Source: Phallus indusiatus
Taxonomy: Eukaryota > Basidiomycota > Agaricomycetes > Phallales > Phallaceae
Direction of reading: 5' to 3'
NCBI GenBank assembly: GCA_027605045.1
Contig: JAQFWX010000065.1
Span: 124,001 to 188,000, forward strand
Length of the DNA stretch: 64,000 bases
The notes beneath the pieces are model-generated. The model was not told the origin of the DNA, ran no database searches, and saw only the letters and a list, made by a program, of their open reading frames with translations. Below, one piece after another: positions 35,501 to 48,280 of this stretch (within the stretch, counting starts at the first letter, position 1; each line of letters starts with the position of its first letter). Position numbers and translations under genes: made by a program.

Positions 35501-37347
35501 ATAAATCAATTGCTTCATTTGAATCATTGCTAATCGAAGCGGGGGTCTACAGCGCCAACCAACGGGACAAGAACATTCTGTAGTGTACATGCAACCCACC
35601 CGGTCTCGTTACCTCTCGTTCCGTAAAAGCCGCTGCGTCTCATGACATACAAATGGAAGAGAGAGAGAGAAGTCGAACGCCTCACGGTAGCCCGCCCTGC
35701 GCAGAATGCACCACTGCTGATACACAATAATTCAATATCCATTCAACCACTGGCAGGTGATGACCACTTACTTGAAACAGAAGACCCGTCTTTGCAAGAT
35801 TTAGAATATAAACAAAGAAGTAACCTAAAAATCACGTAGCACTAGTCAGACTAGCACCCCCCTTCCTTCCCCTCCGTCAAAAGTCATGTGAAAAGGCAGA
35901 AATTAAGAAGAGAACCCAACAAATTTAGAGAGAGATCCAAATCTAAGCTTCAAAAGAACCCCCCCTCCCTCAAAATGCTTTGCATTCTTTCACTATATGT
36001 AAACTTTCACCCGGAAAGATCTTATCGATATCCTCTCCTTCCTTCAAGCCTCTTCCCTTTCCCTTCCAATGGAACTTGTACATCGTATTCACATTCACGT
36101 TGTTCAGGGGGGAGTTTGTTAACCCCGACAAAGCCGAAGTTTAATGGAAAAAAAGGAAAGTGAATCTCACAATGCGCTCCACTTTTGACTCGCCTGACAC
36201 TTTGGCTTACTTGATGTGAATTTCCCCTTTGTTTTTTGAGAGAGTGATAGATCCCGGATTATGAGCACACCACGTATACTCGGTTAGCTGGTCTAGAGTC
36301 TGGACATTGAGGACTGTTCTGATAGGGAGCAAAAAGTGTGTAAGTCAGATGTTTGATACTAATGCTAATACTCACACTGATATGCACGCTGATTACTGAT
36401 ACGGATTCGGAGTGACCCAATAGTGAAAGGGCAAAAGTTAATTGATGCAGATGATCCAATAGTGACGATTCTGTGAATCCGAGTTGTCAGAACACTGCAA
36501 ACATCATGTTTGTTATATTATTTTGTTTTGATCACGGGTTCTTTTCAATTTGTGCGGGCGGATCTTGGGAGGAAGATCTTAAGCTCGAAGGAAGATATCT
36601 TTGTTATGGTTATTTTTGTGAGGAGCTTATTGGAACCTCAAACTTTGAATTGCCAAGTTACACGTATCGTGAGCCGCTACGTGTTTTGTAGGTTCGGTCC
36701 CGATAGCGGAAGTTGGTGACGATATTTGCTTAAAGGATCCGTGAAATGAAGGGACGTTGCTGTGGAGTCTGGATATCGGTGAGTTGGATCTCGATTCTGG
36801 GTTTCGAAAAAAAGTGCCGCAGTCGGGTTGGATTTTGGTTTGTTTACCGGTCTATCTATCTGCTGTGCGAGTCGGGGACAACCATTGGCACGAATACTGC
36901 TTTCAAATTAGTCCGATCAACCTCGCCCGAAATAAAGACACGCACATACACACATATATATACATCAGAGCAGATATTATTCTGAGACCCCTTTTATTTA
37001 ACTTCGAAATCAAACGTTGCTTTTGAAGCTAGAACTAGAAGCAACTTCGGGCTTGAATATAAGACGGGTACCGGTGTTTCGTACTAATATCGGTTAGCAA
37101 CTCTAATTTGATGGAAAGGAGTTCAAAAGGGTGGGCCAAGGGGGTTGGTGTATTTGACAGTACCCAAACAATCAGTTTTAACCAATACTCAGTGCTACAC
37201 ATAAGCTATACCATCATACTCCCCAAATGCCAAAAGGTAAAGTTTAACGATAAATAATATTTTTACACGCTAGAAGCGTCTCTTTTTTGTATACTGTAGG
37301 GTATTTTGTTTGCAGCGCACGTTGTTGCTCTGGTTTGCTTTTCCGGG
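32521..37347. other. 4.8 kb gene-free stretch
   Basis: Only short frames without motifs or splice partners. It contains AT-rich tracts, an inverted GC-rich word near 34043-34062 (cgcggggcgccgcg) and simple ga-rich runs near 35655. Nothing supports a gene. Confidence 0.4.
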
Positions 37348-37700
37348 CTATACATTAACGCCTACACTGCAGAAGAGAGTGACAACACCGAATCCGGCCA
37401 GTACGCTTGCTAGGAGTGCGACACCCAGTTCGTTTACTGGTATGGTTGCTTTCGGGAGTCTAGACGGTGTGATTAGGCTGTGAAAAGGAGATGGACGACC
37501 ACCGGTCAGTACATACGTAGAGAAGTAGAATCCGAGAGCAAAGGTGGTCATTAAGAGAATGAAGGCGAGGTAAGGGAGCGTGCTTGCTGGGAGGTATGGT
37601 GAAAACGGCGGTAATGTTTCATATAGTGCCTACAAGGTGTAAGTGAAATGAAGAAAGATGGTTTTTTGTTCATTACCTCGATAGAAGCGTAGTCGGCCAT
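37348..37700 (-). CDS. OST5: Oligosaccharyltransferase subunit OST5/TMEM258
   Basis: Two exons (37677-37700, 37348-37629) give 101 residues, the expected size. The protein has two hydrophobic helices: LPYLAFILLMTTFALGFYFS and VALLASVLAGFGVVTLFCSV. The second is the family signature (in TMEM258 and Ost5p the C-terminal helix has L-x-SLxAS-x-xxGFGxxxLxxxVGxxV). It is a small subunit of the ER oligosaccharyltransferase that N-glycosylates proteins. The first exon codes only MADYASIE, as in other fungal copies with an early intron. A decayed partial copy lies at 29865-30075. Confidence 0.75.
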
Positions 37701-37970
37701 GGTGCTTTTGCAACAGTCAGTCGATGATGTTACACGTACACGTTGTGTGTGTGCGCACTGACCCGGAAGATGCCGAGCTGAGTATAATACGTAGAGTGTG
37801 ACGCAAGCGGAGCGTCTCCCACTTTCTAGCGTCGTCTCCACCTAATTTTTTTTACCCAATCTCATTCCATCGTCATCGACATCACCTGTCGTAAATATAA
37901 AAAAGGAGGTATGTAAGGGGGAAAAGGAACACTATTTGCTCCTATCAATTCTCTGTATTGTTTAAAAAAA

Positions 37971-38730
37971 ATGACGACTCAATTTGTTGACCAGACGAAA
38001 ATGTCAGCACAGAAAATGCAAAGCCATCCTCTCGTCGTCCAAGCTCAGAATAAGGCCAACTTTTATCTTCAACAACTCGACAAGGAGGTAATCTCAAACA
38101 TTTTTTTCGAAGTATTAAATCATTTTGACCTCTTTTTTTTATCAATATGTAGTTAAGTAAATACCCTCTCTTGCTTCAGCTGGAGCAAAGAACCCAAGTG
38201 CCCAAAGCGTATGGAGTATTGGGCACGGTTGCTATCGTGACTCTTCTTCTTTTCTTCAACACTCTTGCTTCGTTTATTTCCAACACTATCGGCTTCGTAT
38301 TACCGGCTTACATGTCGTTCAAGGCATTGGAAACACCGCAACATCAGGATGACGTTCAGTGGTTGACTTACTGGGTTGTATACGGATTTTTCACTTTCCT
38401 GGAAAGCTTTGCCCTCCGACCTATCTTGTACTACATGCCCTTCTACTATCCAACCAAGGCTCTCTTCATTTTGTGGCTGCAGCTTCCCGCCTTCAAGGTG
38501 CGTGACTAATCGTCCACCCCCCCATCCAGCCAGAAAAAAGCCAGTTCTTAGTCAAAACTGACGAATCATGTTTTTCGCGTGTTGTATAGGGTGCGGTTAA
38601 ACTTTACGCGACCGTTTTGAGGCCTGTACTTTTAGGCGGCGCTGGCAACCGTGCCGTGACGACGACTACGACTAACACGGCCTCTGCAGACGAACTCCGC
38701 TCCAAAGTCAAGGAAGCGAACTCGTTGTAA
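37971..38730 (+). CDS. YOP1: ER-shaping reticulon-like protein YOP1 (DP1/REEP family)
   Basis: Three exons (37971-38087, 38180-38497, 38590-38730) give 191 residues, the normal length for Yop1. The TB2/DP1/HVA22 domain is clear: FVLPAYMSFKALETP, DDVQWLTYWVVYGFFTFLES, ILYYMPFYYPTKALFILWLQ and LLGGAGNRA. Paired hydrophobic hairpins shape tubular ER. The N-terminus reads MTTQFVDQTKMSAQKMQSHP. It is divergently arranged from OST5 with about 270 bp between starts. Intact. Confidence 0.92.
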
Positions 38731-39380
38731 AAAGGAGGAGAGGAGAGGAGGAGGAAAGGGTGGAATTACCCTTCCCCTCTTTTATAATACATAAATACAT
38801 TTATACGTGTCCTCAACCCCTCGTGGGATCAAATTTTCCTTTTCTGCTCTGAGTTTTGGATTTTTCCTCACTCTTTCATGATCAGCATGCCCCAATTTGT
38901 TTTGATTTTTTTTGTTTGTTTGACGTAGTTTAGTCTACATTCCTCCCCCAATTTATTTATTTTTAAAAATCCCAAAGAGTGATTTGCCCAGTCACAGTAA
39001 TAATAATATACTCTGGGTATGTACATTGTCCGCGATAACCGGGTATATAGAAATCTAAATTTGGGGGGAGACAGATTCGCTAGTTTCCTTCGCTTGTTCG
39101 GACCTGTTTGCGCCGGCTGTGCAGGCAAATAGGATGTCTAGGGCCATGTGAGGTGGCACTACCGTATAGTCATGTTATGACATTATGTTAATCTCTGCCA
39201 GACATTAGAATATAATATTACAAGTTCGCTTACAAATAATAAAAAATATATATATAAATAATTCTGGTAATCTTGTAATAATTGTCGTAATTCCCTAAGG
39301 TCGTGGATTACATTATCATCCTCTCCTCCTCGATCGCTTGGTTTGATGTGTGCCTAGCAGCCCTTCCTCTGCTTTCTTCT

Positions 39381-39411
39381 CTTCCTCCTCCTCCTCCTCC
39401 TCCTCCTCCTC
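39381..39411. repeat. (CTC)n microsatellite in promoter
   Basis: About ten CTC triplets, in a wider pyrimidine-rich region (39318-39480) upstream of the UNC93-like start codon. Pyrimidine tracts before the start are common in strongly expressed fungal genes. Confidence 0.85.
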
Positions 39412-39505
39412 ATTCCTATTTACATACCCTCTCCCCCATCCCCGGTATCCTTTCCCTCCTTCTCCTCCTCTCCTTCCGCTAAAGGTCTCGCCCACCTGAT
39501 CAGCG

Positions 39506-42500
39506 ATGGTTGTCGACTTTTACCATTCCGAGAGACCGAATGAGAAGGACAGCGGAGTCAGCGACGATTCATACGACCACGATAAAGGCAACCACAACGT
39601 CCACCATGATCACGCACCCGGTCCAGATCGTTCGCATTATCAGCCGGCTATTTACGAGCGGCCAAAGGGATTCAAAGGGTTCTACCAGCATCCGACTACT
39701 CAGGTCTGCTTACTAGGTGCGTTGTGTTTATCGCTGTGGGAAGAGAAGGATTTATCTTTAACGTTCCAATAACAGGCTTGACATGTTTCATGTGTCCCGG
39801 GTTGTATAACGCTCTCAATGGACTCGGACAGAATGGTCAGGATTCCAAAACACCAGCGAATGCTAATGCAGCTATCTACGCCACCTTTGCATTCGCTTCA
39901 TTCTTCGCCGGGTGCGTCTTCACACCAGCTATATATCGTCAACTCGGCATATTCATCTCCTTTTATTTCCAGTTCCGTCAATAACAAACTAGGAAGCAAA
40001 AGGACTCTTATTCTAGGCAGTCTGGCATACCCATTGTACATCGGAAGTTATCTGTACGTTCGTCACAACCCACGGCTACACTTTCATCCTAATCTTAATC
40101 CGGATCTTTATTTTCATCACACAAGGGCATTGGATATCCACCCAAACGCTGACGGATTCGTCATTGGAGGAGGTGCAATATTGGGCGTATGTGCCGGTTT
40201 ATTATGGTCCGCTCAGGTATGTCATTGACGATGCGAGTGTTTATGAATACTATATGCTAATTATCTTTTCTGCTTATCAGGGAAGTCTAATGCTCGCATA
40301 TCCAGTCGGTTCGTCCTCCCTTTATTACTCTTCCTTTCTCTCTTTACTCTTAAGCTAACAACTTCATAACACGATTTCTATCCAACTCATCGATTTCCGT
40401 TCACAATTACGTCGTTATCGAATTCCACTCTTACGTATTCGGTGTCATCGTGGTCTTTGAAACTTTCCCATTCATCCCTTTTTGTCCTGTCCCGTCTTCT
40501 TCAACGCACCATATCATACCACTAACTGCCCCTTACTATACCCTCTCTCACCAAACCATATACATCCGCGTGCCAAACACAATTACGCATGAATTGACTT
40601 CTGCACCATTCATTGACACGGAATGCATTTTTGCCATTGCCTTACCATCATCGCCGATCTAATCGACTCTGATCCCGCCCATCAAACATCTATAATGTCT
40701 TATCAACTTTTTTTCATTACAATTCATTTACAATTCATTCATTATATTCATTCTTCCTGTCCTGCTTGCTTCTTTCTCCTTTGACATTTCTTACCCGACG
40801 TCGACCCGATAATTTCCATTTCATCGCCTCCTGTAAACATACTCCGACTCGCGTTCCCCGCTCATGTGTCTTTTATGTTCTTGCTACTGACCACACAGAA
40901 AGCGAAAAGGGACTGTACATCGGTATATTTTGGAGTATATTCAATTTGGGCGGTGTCGTAGGCGCCGCAGTCTCTTTCGGAGAGAATTTCCAATTAAAGG
41001 TACATGGGGGCTCGTTTTTTTTTCCTCTCCTGCAACTATTTTTTACAACAACTGAACTGACATGCACACACCATTTTTGAGGGCAATCATGTCGCAAATG
41101 GCACCTACGTACGTATTAGATACATTATCGCCCTTCTATGTTTGACCCTTATCTCTCAACGAACGTACTACAGATCATCTTCCTCGTCCTAACCCTCACA
41201 GGCGTCCTCATCCCACTTATAATGACCGACCCAAACAAGATGATCCGTACAGATGGAACACGCGTTACGACACCACGTCATCCAAGCTGGAAAGTAGAAT
41301 TCTATTTCCTCTGGGTCGCGCTTCGCACAGATCCATTTATATTACTGCTATTCCCGTTATTTTTCACAAGTAATTGGTAAGAAATAAAACAGAATTCTCG
41401 CGTATCTTTATTTAACTGTTTTTTTTCCTCTCTTTTTGTAAAGGTTTTACACATGGCAGGTAAAAAAATCACGTTCTGTTCCGCTTTTCACACTTGTTAA
41501 ACGTGCTTTTGTTAGTTCAATGATTATAACGGAGCGCTATTCAACATCCGTACCCGAAGCCTCAACAACTTCTGCTACTGGCTCTCCCAAATCGTGGGCT
41601 CACTAGCCATCGGACTCTTACTGGACCAAAAACGTCTCACTCGGAGAGCTCGTGCATTTTTGGGATGGATCGTCCTTTTTGTTATGGTATTTGCTGTACA
41701 CACTTGGGCATACATTTATCAAAGGTATGCGTATCTCTAGTTTAAATTGTCTTAATATAACGCATTCGATCATTCCTTTGTTATTTTAGAGGATATACCC
41801 GCGCAACTGAGCCACTGTCAACAACTGATGATACTGGAAAAATGGACTTCCTAGATCCGCATTACCCACCTCGACTATGTTTGTACATCCTGTGTGGTAA
41901 ATTCATTCATCTTCTCGTGTATTTTTTTTTTAAAAAAAAATCGTCTCATTCTTCCTATTCAGGTTTACTCGATGCCATGTGGCAAACTGCCGCATACTGG
42001 ATGATGGTAAGTGTTACCTTAAAACCGGAATAATAGAATGATACGACACGACACGACACGACACGATGCAAAAGAAAACGTGTCCTTTTTTTTCTTCTCT
42101 GATACGAACTTTTTGAGAATCTGCTCTAACATGCTGTTTTAATAATTGTAGGGCGCAATGAGTAACGATCCTGCCAAATTGGCTTATTTTACAGGATTCT
42201 GTACGTCCGTCCTTCTTCCCCACTTTTTTCTATTCTCTTCTTGGTCTTGGCTGCATCTCGCCATGATCTTCCTTTGGATACTCGTTCTCTTTTATTTGGA
42301 CTTATCCTTTTTACTTACTTGCCCTTTTTAGATAAATCTCTTCAATCAGCTGGTGCAGCAGGCATATGGCGCGCAGACGCTGTTAATCTACCGTACGTGT
42401 TCCCTTTTTCTAAACCCCAAAGTTTTACATGTCTTGCTGTTTTCTTCTATTTTGATTCCGCGGCCAAGCTCATTTGAGCTCTTGTGGTCCTGTGGTTCAA

Positions 42501-44407
42501 TTCATTCATTTATTCATATGGTGGACGTATCAGGTTTTGGCCTGTTCGTTTCCAGCTTTCGGACTTCCTCTTCTTTGGGTTGTGCTAGGTTTGAGGTTAT
42601 GTCTGCAATGGTTGTCACAGTGCCCTTGTCTCATGAAGGGAAGGGGCATGTTGTATAACCAACCTCTCTCTCCCCCTATATTCTGCTCTTCTATTCTCAT
42701 CACCATCATTTCATATGTGAATATGGTTCGGATTCACCACGAGACCAATTTTTCCCCACCACCCATCAACCCACATTTCTTCATTCTTTTTTCGGCACTG
42801 TGATGTTCTACAGCACAGAACAAACCTCCCCCTTTTCTTCTCAACTGCTAATCCATCACGGATCTTTCTTTGTTTTCGTTTTTCGTTTTTATTTGGCTTT
42901 CGACTTTTTCTGTTTCAACTTCCATTTTTTCTCGCAATATTCATTATTCATACTCGTATCCAATATTCTGACGTTCTTTCTCTTTATTCCACAATCAACA
43001 GATACATGAGCATATTCGCTTCAACATGGGCTTTATTAGTTGCCGGACTCGTTTTTGCACTTCCTATGCTTTACTTGCGTGTACATGATACGACAACATT
43101 TGAGGAAGAAGTACTGTAAGTTATCGCATTATCCTGTTCATATACTTTTGATTTTTCCCTCTCCGCTTTCACCCGAGCGTTTTTCTTTCATCTTCATTAT
43201 TCGATACTTCTTCGTTCTTCCTGAATATGATCTTCTCATCTTGACATTCATGACACAAACCACATTCATGATCTATATTCCCTCCAACTTCCAACTTCTG
43301 TTTCAGCTTCTCGACACAAAACCCAAAACACAGCAGCTTTTTTTGCTCTTTCTTTTTTCCTTTCCTTTCCGTTTGGAGGAAAACCGCGCGCGCACGCCCA
43401 TCTGTTTCATTCATTTTAATACCAGTTTCACTTCTTTCACTTTTTCTTTTCCATTTTTTAATTCATCAAACGACATGACATGACATGACATACTGATCCC
43501 CCTCTTTCATGATACATGTAGTGCAAGAATGGACGATCACGGACATGTACAATCCATAACAGATTATCAAACCCGGTCTATCTCGGATTCAGAATTCACG
43601 ATGAGGGAACGACATTCACGACGTCGATATTCGGGGCATGGGAACGACGACGACGACAATAACAACAACATCAATGCACAATTACAGTTACAAGGAATTG
43701 AAGATGGAGTCGGAGTCGGATTCAGACATGTTTCTTCTAACGGCCTAGAACGTCCTCGTTTATCGGGCAATTTGAGCGATTCTATACAATATGCTGGTCG
43801 ACGGTATCACCACGATGAGGAAAATCTGGAGGATGAGGATTATGATGAAAAAACTGAAGAGTTGAGTGAGGATTACGAAGGAACAGATTACGACGATGGC
43901 GATGATGGTGAAGGTGGCGAGGACGGGAGGACTGATGACGATATTGAGAAAGCAAGACGGACGTGGAAGGTGCAGATTAATCATCATCACAAGTCAATGC
44001 CAGAAGGAAGTCGAACGCGGAGATCGTGGTCTGAGCCAGCGGTAATACAACGAGATCAAACGATTCAGCTTGAAGCAGGATATAGCAACAATAAACAACG
44101 TTCGCCTCCATCGTATCGACCGCATCCGCGCCCACAAGAACAACAGCAGTTTCAGCGGGTTATTTTGACACCGCCACGACTACCGGAACCTGCGCTGCGG
44201 CGACTACACAGTAGCGACGGTGCTGATGATATCGATGGTAGTTCCAGAGGATCGTCGCATTGGCATCATGCGAACAACGCCGCCACCACGACGGTTCGAT
44301 ATCCGGCTCCGGATGATTATAGAGTCCAACGGAGTAAACAGGATTGGAATCAAAGTAATATCGATAACTGGAGAGAGAAATATCGAGAAGGAGACTCGAT
44401 TCGATGA
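39506..44407 (+). CDS. UNC93-like major facilitator transporter with long acidic tail
   Basis: Begins MVVDFYHSERPNEKDSG. Transmembrane landmarks follow: CFMCPGLYNALNGLGQNGQ, GSKRTLILGSLAYPLYIGSY, ILGVCAGLLWSAQGSLMLAY, GLYIGIFWSIFNLGGVVGAA, DAMWQTAAYWMMGAMSNDP and FTGFYKSLQSAGAAGIWR. These are signatures of the fungal UNC93-like (DUF895) MFS group; substrate unknown. There are about twelve exons. Several introns are unusually long for this window (about 560 bp after 40310, about 610 bp after 42390, about 400 bp after 43118). The last exon, joined by CT|T at 43523, adds about 290 residues that are Asp/Glu/Gly/Arg-rich and disordered (DDGDDGEGGEDG). That tail could be a separate gene starting at MDDHGH (43529), but no promoter or gap supports this, and the splice joins in frame. 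Confidence 0.8.
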
Positions 44408-46038
44408 AAGTTTGGACCTTGAACTGGCTTGATTTCATCTTTATTCCTCTTTTTTTATTATTCGGTGCTGGCTCTCTCTCTCGGTCGTCTCTCTCTGTCT
44501 CAAAACTACAACCCCATTCTCAAAATACCATTGTAGAACATAATGGCATCTCGACTTTTTTGGTGACATCCTATTGTGCTTGTTTTGTCGACTTCTCTCT
44601 TTGTTTTTGGGCTCCTTTCCTTTTTTCTCCACCATTTCGCTTTCGACCACCACCACTACCACCGAACATAGGTCCTTACCCCCATCCCATCCTCTTACTT
44701 CGCCTACTTATCGCGCTGCATTCCATTCCGTCTGTTCATTTTTGTTTATTCTGATCGTATTCATATATCTCTTCTTTATCTCTTATCCTATTTTTTTACT
44801 ACTTATCATTGTGTTTTTTACCTGTTGGATTCCACTACGGTTTGGGGAATTTATAAAAAATCTGCTGTATGAATATCAAATTTTTTCTTCTGTTACCATT
44901 TTTTCGCGTTTTTTATCTTTCAATTTGACGACAACTTAACGCCCTTTTGTTTTCATCTTCTCTGTCATTATATCTTTTCTTATTCCTTCTCGGATGATGA
45001 TGATGATGTCAACTTATCGGGAATATGGAGCAGTCAAGCTCGCCACTTAAAACGTGCCTCAAGTTTACTGGACCGGACAATGCAGCGCAATCTAAAGCAA
45101 CCGTTAGGCCTTATCTTTCAACTCAACTCAACTCGGATCGCTTTCCGATATCCAAGGACTAACGGCACTTCGTTTCTATCCAGGCGTGTTCACACTAAAA
45201 TATGAAGCATGTACCCTTCCTAGCCGACAACCTCAGCAGGCTTCTCTTCTTACCCCTTGTAGAGATGCCGTACAGCCCACCGTCATCGTCCGTACACTCT
45301 CATAAGCGTTTTTTACGGTATATCGTACCGTATGTCGAACCATCGTATCGGGTGTAAAGCCGACGTCGTTTCACGCGCACGCGCACGGTCTCTCCCTTCC
45401 GCTCTAGTGTTGTCGTCGACAGTCCGACAGCTCAGCAACACTATCACTGACATACAATACTATCGCCTAAACGTTGCACGTCGTCCTTCCGTTTTTTCCC
45501 TTCCCTTCCCCTTTGCTTTCCCTTATGATTATCAATGAGATCTTATGTAGTATTTGTTTTTCTTTTCGAGCTAATTGCTCTCCTCTTGTGTGTATATACG
45601 TATATGTCGCATACCATTAAGATTTAGCAAATCTTTTGAAAAAAAGAATGTAATTGATTCCGAGTCATTTAAATTTCTTCCCGTTATTGCATTGTAGACT
45701 ATCCGTTTCATTACATTTGAATATACATGTTACTTCTGACAAAATGGTCAACAAAGTTTCCAAAGTGATTGAATAATCTATATAGTGCAAACAACGTGCA
45801 GTCGCTTTTACAGTTACAGGCATACAGGCGGTTGTACACTATATGACACGACATTGTTAGCTATCATCGTGGATAATTAACAGGACATGACAGAGGGCAT
45901 AAAGTTTCGTTAACATGATAGAGATATTCCTTTTTAAAACGAATAATAGGTATATATGTAGAGTAGGCATGCTTACTAAAAGAGCAACGCCGGATTATAT
46001 TCATGACTTCTCCAAAAGGTGAATTCTAAGCTTCCTCC
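44408..46038. other. Intergenic, pyrimidine-rich, no gene recognised
   Basis: 1.6 kb between convergent genes. Frames 44404-44939 are hydrophobic only because of T-rich sequence. A gat-repeat occurs near 44993-45008. No gene supported. Confidence 0.45.
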
Positions 46039-48082
46039 TCAAAAGATGGTATCCAAAGCATTTTCATCTTGTTCTTCAAGAGTTTGAGATGCAAGTTTCG
46101 CAACAAGCTGGTTAACGCCACTATTCTTCCCAAATGTAAATCCAACCCAAACACCTCGTCCGAACGATTCTTCTTTCTCCCTGACTTTTTCAACGTTACG
46201 TTGCTTTTCTTTGACTTCGGCGTATTTGGCCATGTCTTCTGCGGATGTGAAATCGTCGTAGTATCCTGTGTCGATTTCAGAGTCTAAGGCTGGGACGAAA
46301 GGTGCTTCTCGTCCTCGGGGGTTGTCCCATGGTACATTCTCAAAGAATGGATGAGCTTTGAGCTGTGCCATTGTGGAATATCGTGTGACTGAATGCGCGA
46401 TGAGTCTAGAAAGTTTGATATTGTCAGATATAGCGTATAGCTCCTTCGAAGGAAGATGAACTACGAACCTTGTAACTGCGTCCCATGCAACATCAGTCAA
46501 ATTGAAGATGAGATCTTCAGGTTTGTCATATTCGGGTCTTCTAAGTACCTTTGTCCAGTTCTTAAGATTAGTCCATGTTTCCTCGGGTGTTCCACCAGAA
46601 AAGGGCGGGAAGCCAGCGAGGAATTCAAAGAGGATACATCCAAGAGACCAGTAATCAACTGAATAGGTGTATGGTTTTCCACGCAGGACTTCAGGTGCCA
46701 TATAATCTGGAGATCCGACAATCGAGTCGGCGTATCTTGGGTCGGCCTGACGTATGGAACGGTATAATGACCGACGTTCGATGGTACTTCGTTGAATGAG
46801 TGGACTGTCTTTCACTTGGTCGAGCTTGAAATGAAGGTATGATCAGCTTTGATATAAAAGATCGTTGTATAGGTGGTGTGAAATCATACTTTGACTTTGA
46901 GTGATTCGATGCGTTTCGGGTTCAATGCACCCGTGGCCAAACCGAAGTCAGTCAGTTTGACGTGCCCAGTGCCGTCTACAAGAAAGTTCTGCAAGGCGGC
47001 ATACTCAATTACAGGAGAAAAAAGGTCAGATTGAATGCTTACTTCAGGTTTTAAATCTCTATGGATATAGCCCAATTGATGTAGCTCATTTACGCCCATA
47101 AACATCTCTGTGATATAAAATCTAGCATGTTCTTCCTTCAATACGCCCGAGTTGTTCAATAATGTTCGGAAATCGCCTCCTGGTACGTATTCCATTGCAA
47201 GGTAGACATGTTCAGGATCCTGGAAGGCATATAACAACTTGACTAGCCACGGGGTCTTTGTAGCAGTCAATATATCACGCTCAACGAGGACGTGACGAAT
47301 CTACCAAGAACAAGGTATGAGCACATATGACATGACTGAATGTGAACCCAATTATCGGACCTCGTCCATCTTAAAAAGTGTCCTTTTGCGCATTTTCTTG
47401 AGCGCACAGACTTCACCAGAGTCTTGCTTTCGGGCTAAAAACACCTCGCCGTAACCTCCTTGACCGACCTGGGCAATGATATGGAACTGATCGACTTTGA
47501 GTTTTGTACGCCGACGACGAAGTAGGACACGCTCTCTTCCGCAGTACGATTTAAATTCTGTGGCATACTCTTCTTCAGACAAGTCCCGAGCTTGAGTGTC
47601 GGCATCGAACCGCGCGCGGCGATCTTTTCTAGCAGCAAGATAGCCCAACGTTTGAAAGTAATAATCAAGGAAATCTGTAGATGATTTTTGTAAGTAATCA
47701 CAGCTATACAGGAGCGTAAAGCCGGAGGCAATGAAAACATACACAGCTGAGCTACAGTCGCTTTGCGTTTAACTTCTGAACTTTCGAGTAACTCCACCTC
47801 CCACAGCTGGAATTTGCTCGTCACTGTCGTTCCTCCACCTTGCACCGTCTCCATTCTAACATCATTCAAGGTCCTGTTACTAGGAAAAGGTAACCCGGCT
47901 ATGGCATTTCGAACGGTATGCATCTTTATATCTTTGATTGTGTTTTTGACTGTGTTCATATGAATGTCGTTGTCTACGACATAAGAAAGAGGGGAAGTTG
48001 GCAGCTGATTCGAGAGCCCCTTAGTCGGGGACGGGGGAGGAGAACGCTGTTGTTCAGCAGCCTGCATACGAGTGAGGATCAT
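46039..48082 (-). CDS. DBF2: NDR-family AGC kinase, DBF2/Sid2-like
   Basis: Several exons from MILTRMQAAEQQRSPPPSP (48082) to the stop at 46039. The N-terminal part is Ser/Pro-rich; an NDR-type helical region (FLDYYFQTLGYLAARKDRR) follows, where Mob1 binds. The kinase domain shows VGQGGYGEVFLARK (P-loop), ALKKM (VAIK Lys), HRDLKPENFLVD (catalytic loop), LTDFGLA (DFG), an insert before SIVGSPDYMAPEVL (activation segment with regulatory Ser), DYWSLGCILFEF, and an AGC tail ending FVGFTFGKN-like hydrophobic motif (WVGFTF). This is the mitotic-exit/septation kinase of the MEN/SIN pathway, active at spindle poles and division site with Mob1. It shares a divergent promoter with SPC25. Confidence 0.9.
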
Positions 48083-48280
48083 GGTTGTTGGTAGTGATCA
48101 AGAGATGATAAGTTTGTTTTACCTAATTCAAAATCAACTGCCGGCCGGTTGGGATGCGATTGAATTGTTGGTTCTATTGTAGGTGCGAAGTTGCGGGATC
48201 GATACACGTGTCACGTGAATCACGTGGTTTACGCGTCTCATTTGTTGTGTCCTGTTTGTTGTGCTTAACTCGCTCACGTC
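48083..48280. promoter_or_regulatory. Divergent DBF2-SPC25 promoter with E-boxes and MCB element
   Basis: 198 bp separate the two start codons. It contains three CACGTG palindromes in 22 bp (48205-48210, 48212-48217, 48221-48226); the middle one sits in GTCACGTG, the CDEI/Cbf1 consensus. ACGCGT (MluI cell-cycle box) follows at 48231-48236. MCB boxes bind MBF in yeasts to drive G1/S expression. Presence is seen; function is inferred. Confidence 0.6.

Noticed and set aside
39381..39411. CTC-rich tract as a CRISPR-like or satellite array
   Set aside because: It is a simple trinucleotide microsatellite within a pyrimidine-rich promoter.
42043..42066. ACGAC and GACAT short repeats (also near 43474-43490) as regulatory arrays
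   Set aside because: They are short microsatellites within introns of the UNC93-like gene; no evidence of function.
43529..44407. Separate intronless gene starting at MDDHGH
   Set aside because: A GT-AG intron joins it in frame to the UNC93-like transporter, and no promoter gap is evident. Kept as a tail, with doubt noted.
44404..44939. Hydrophobic ORFs suggesting a membrane protein
   Set aside because: Hydrophobicity comes from T-rich DNA; no splice structure or conserved motif.
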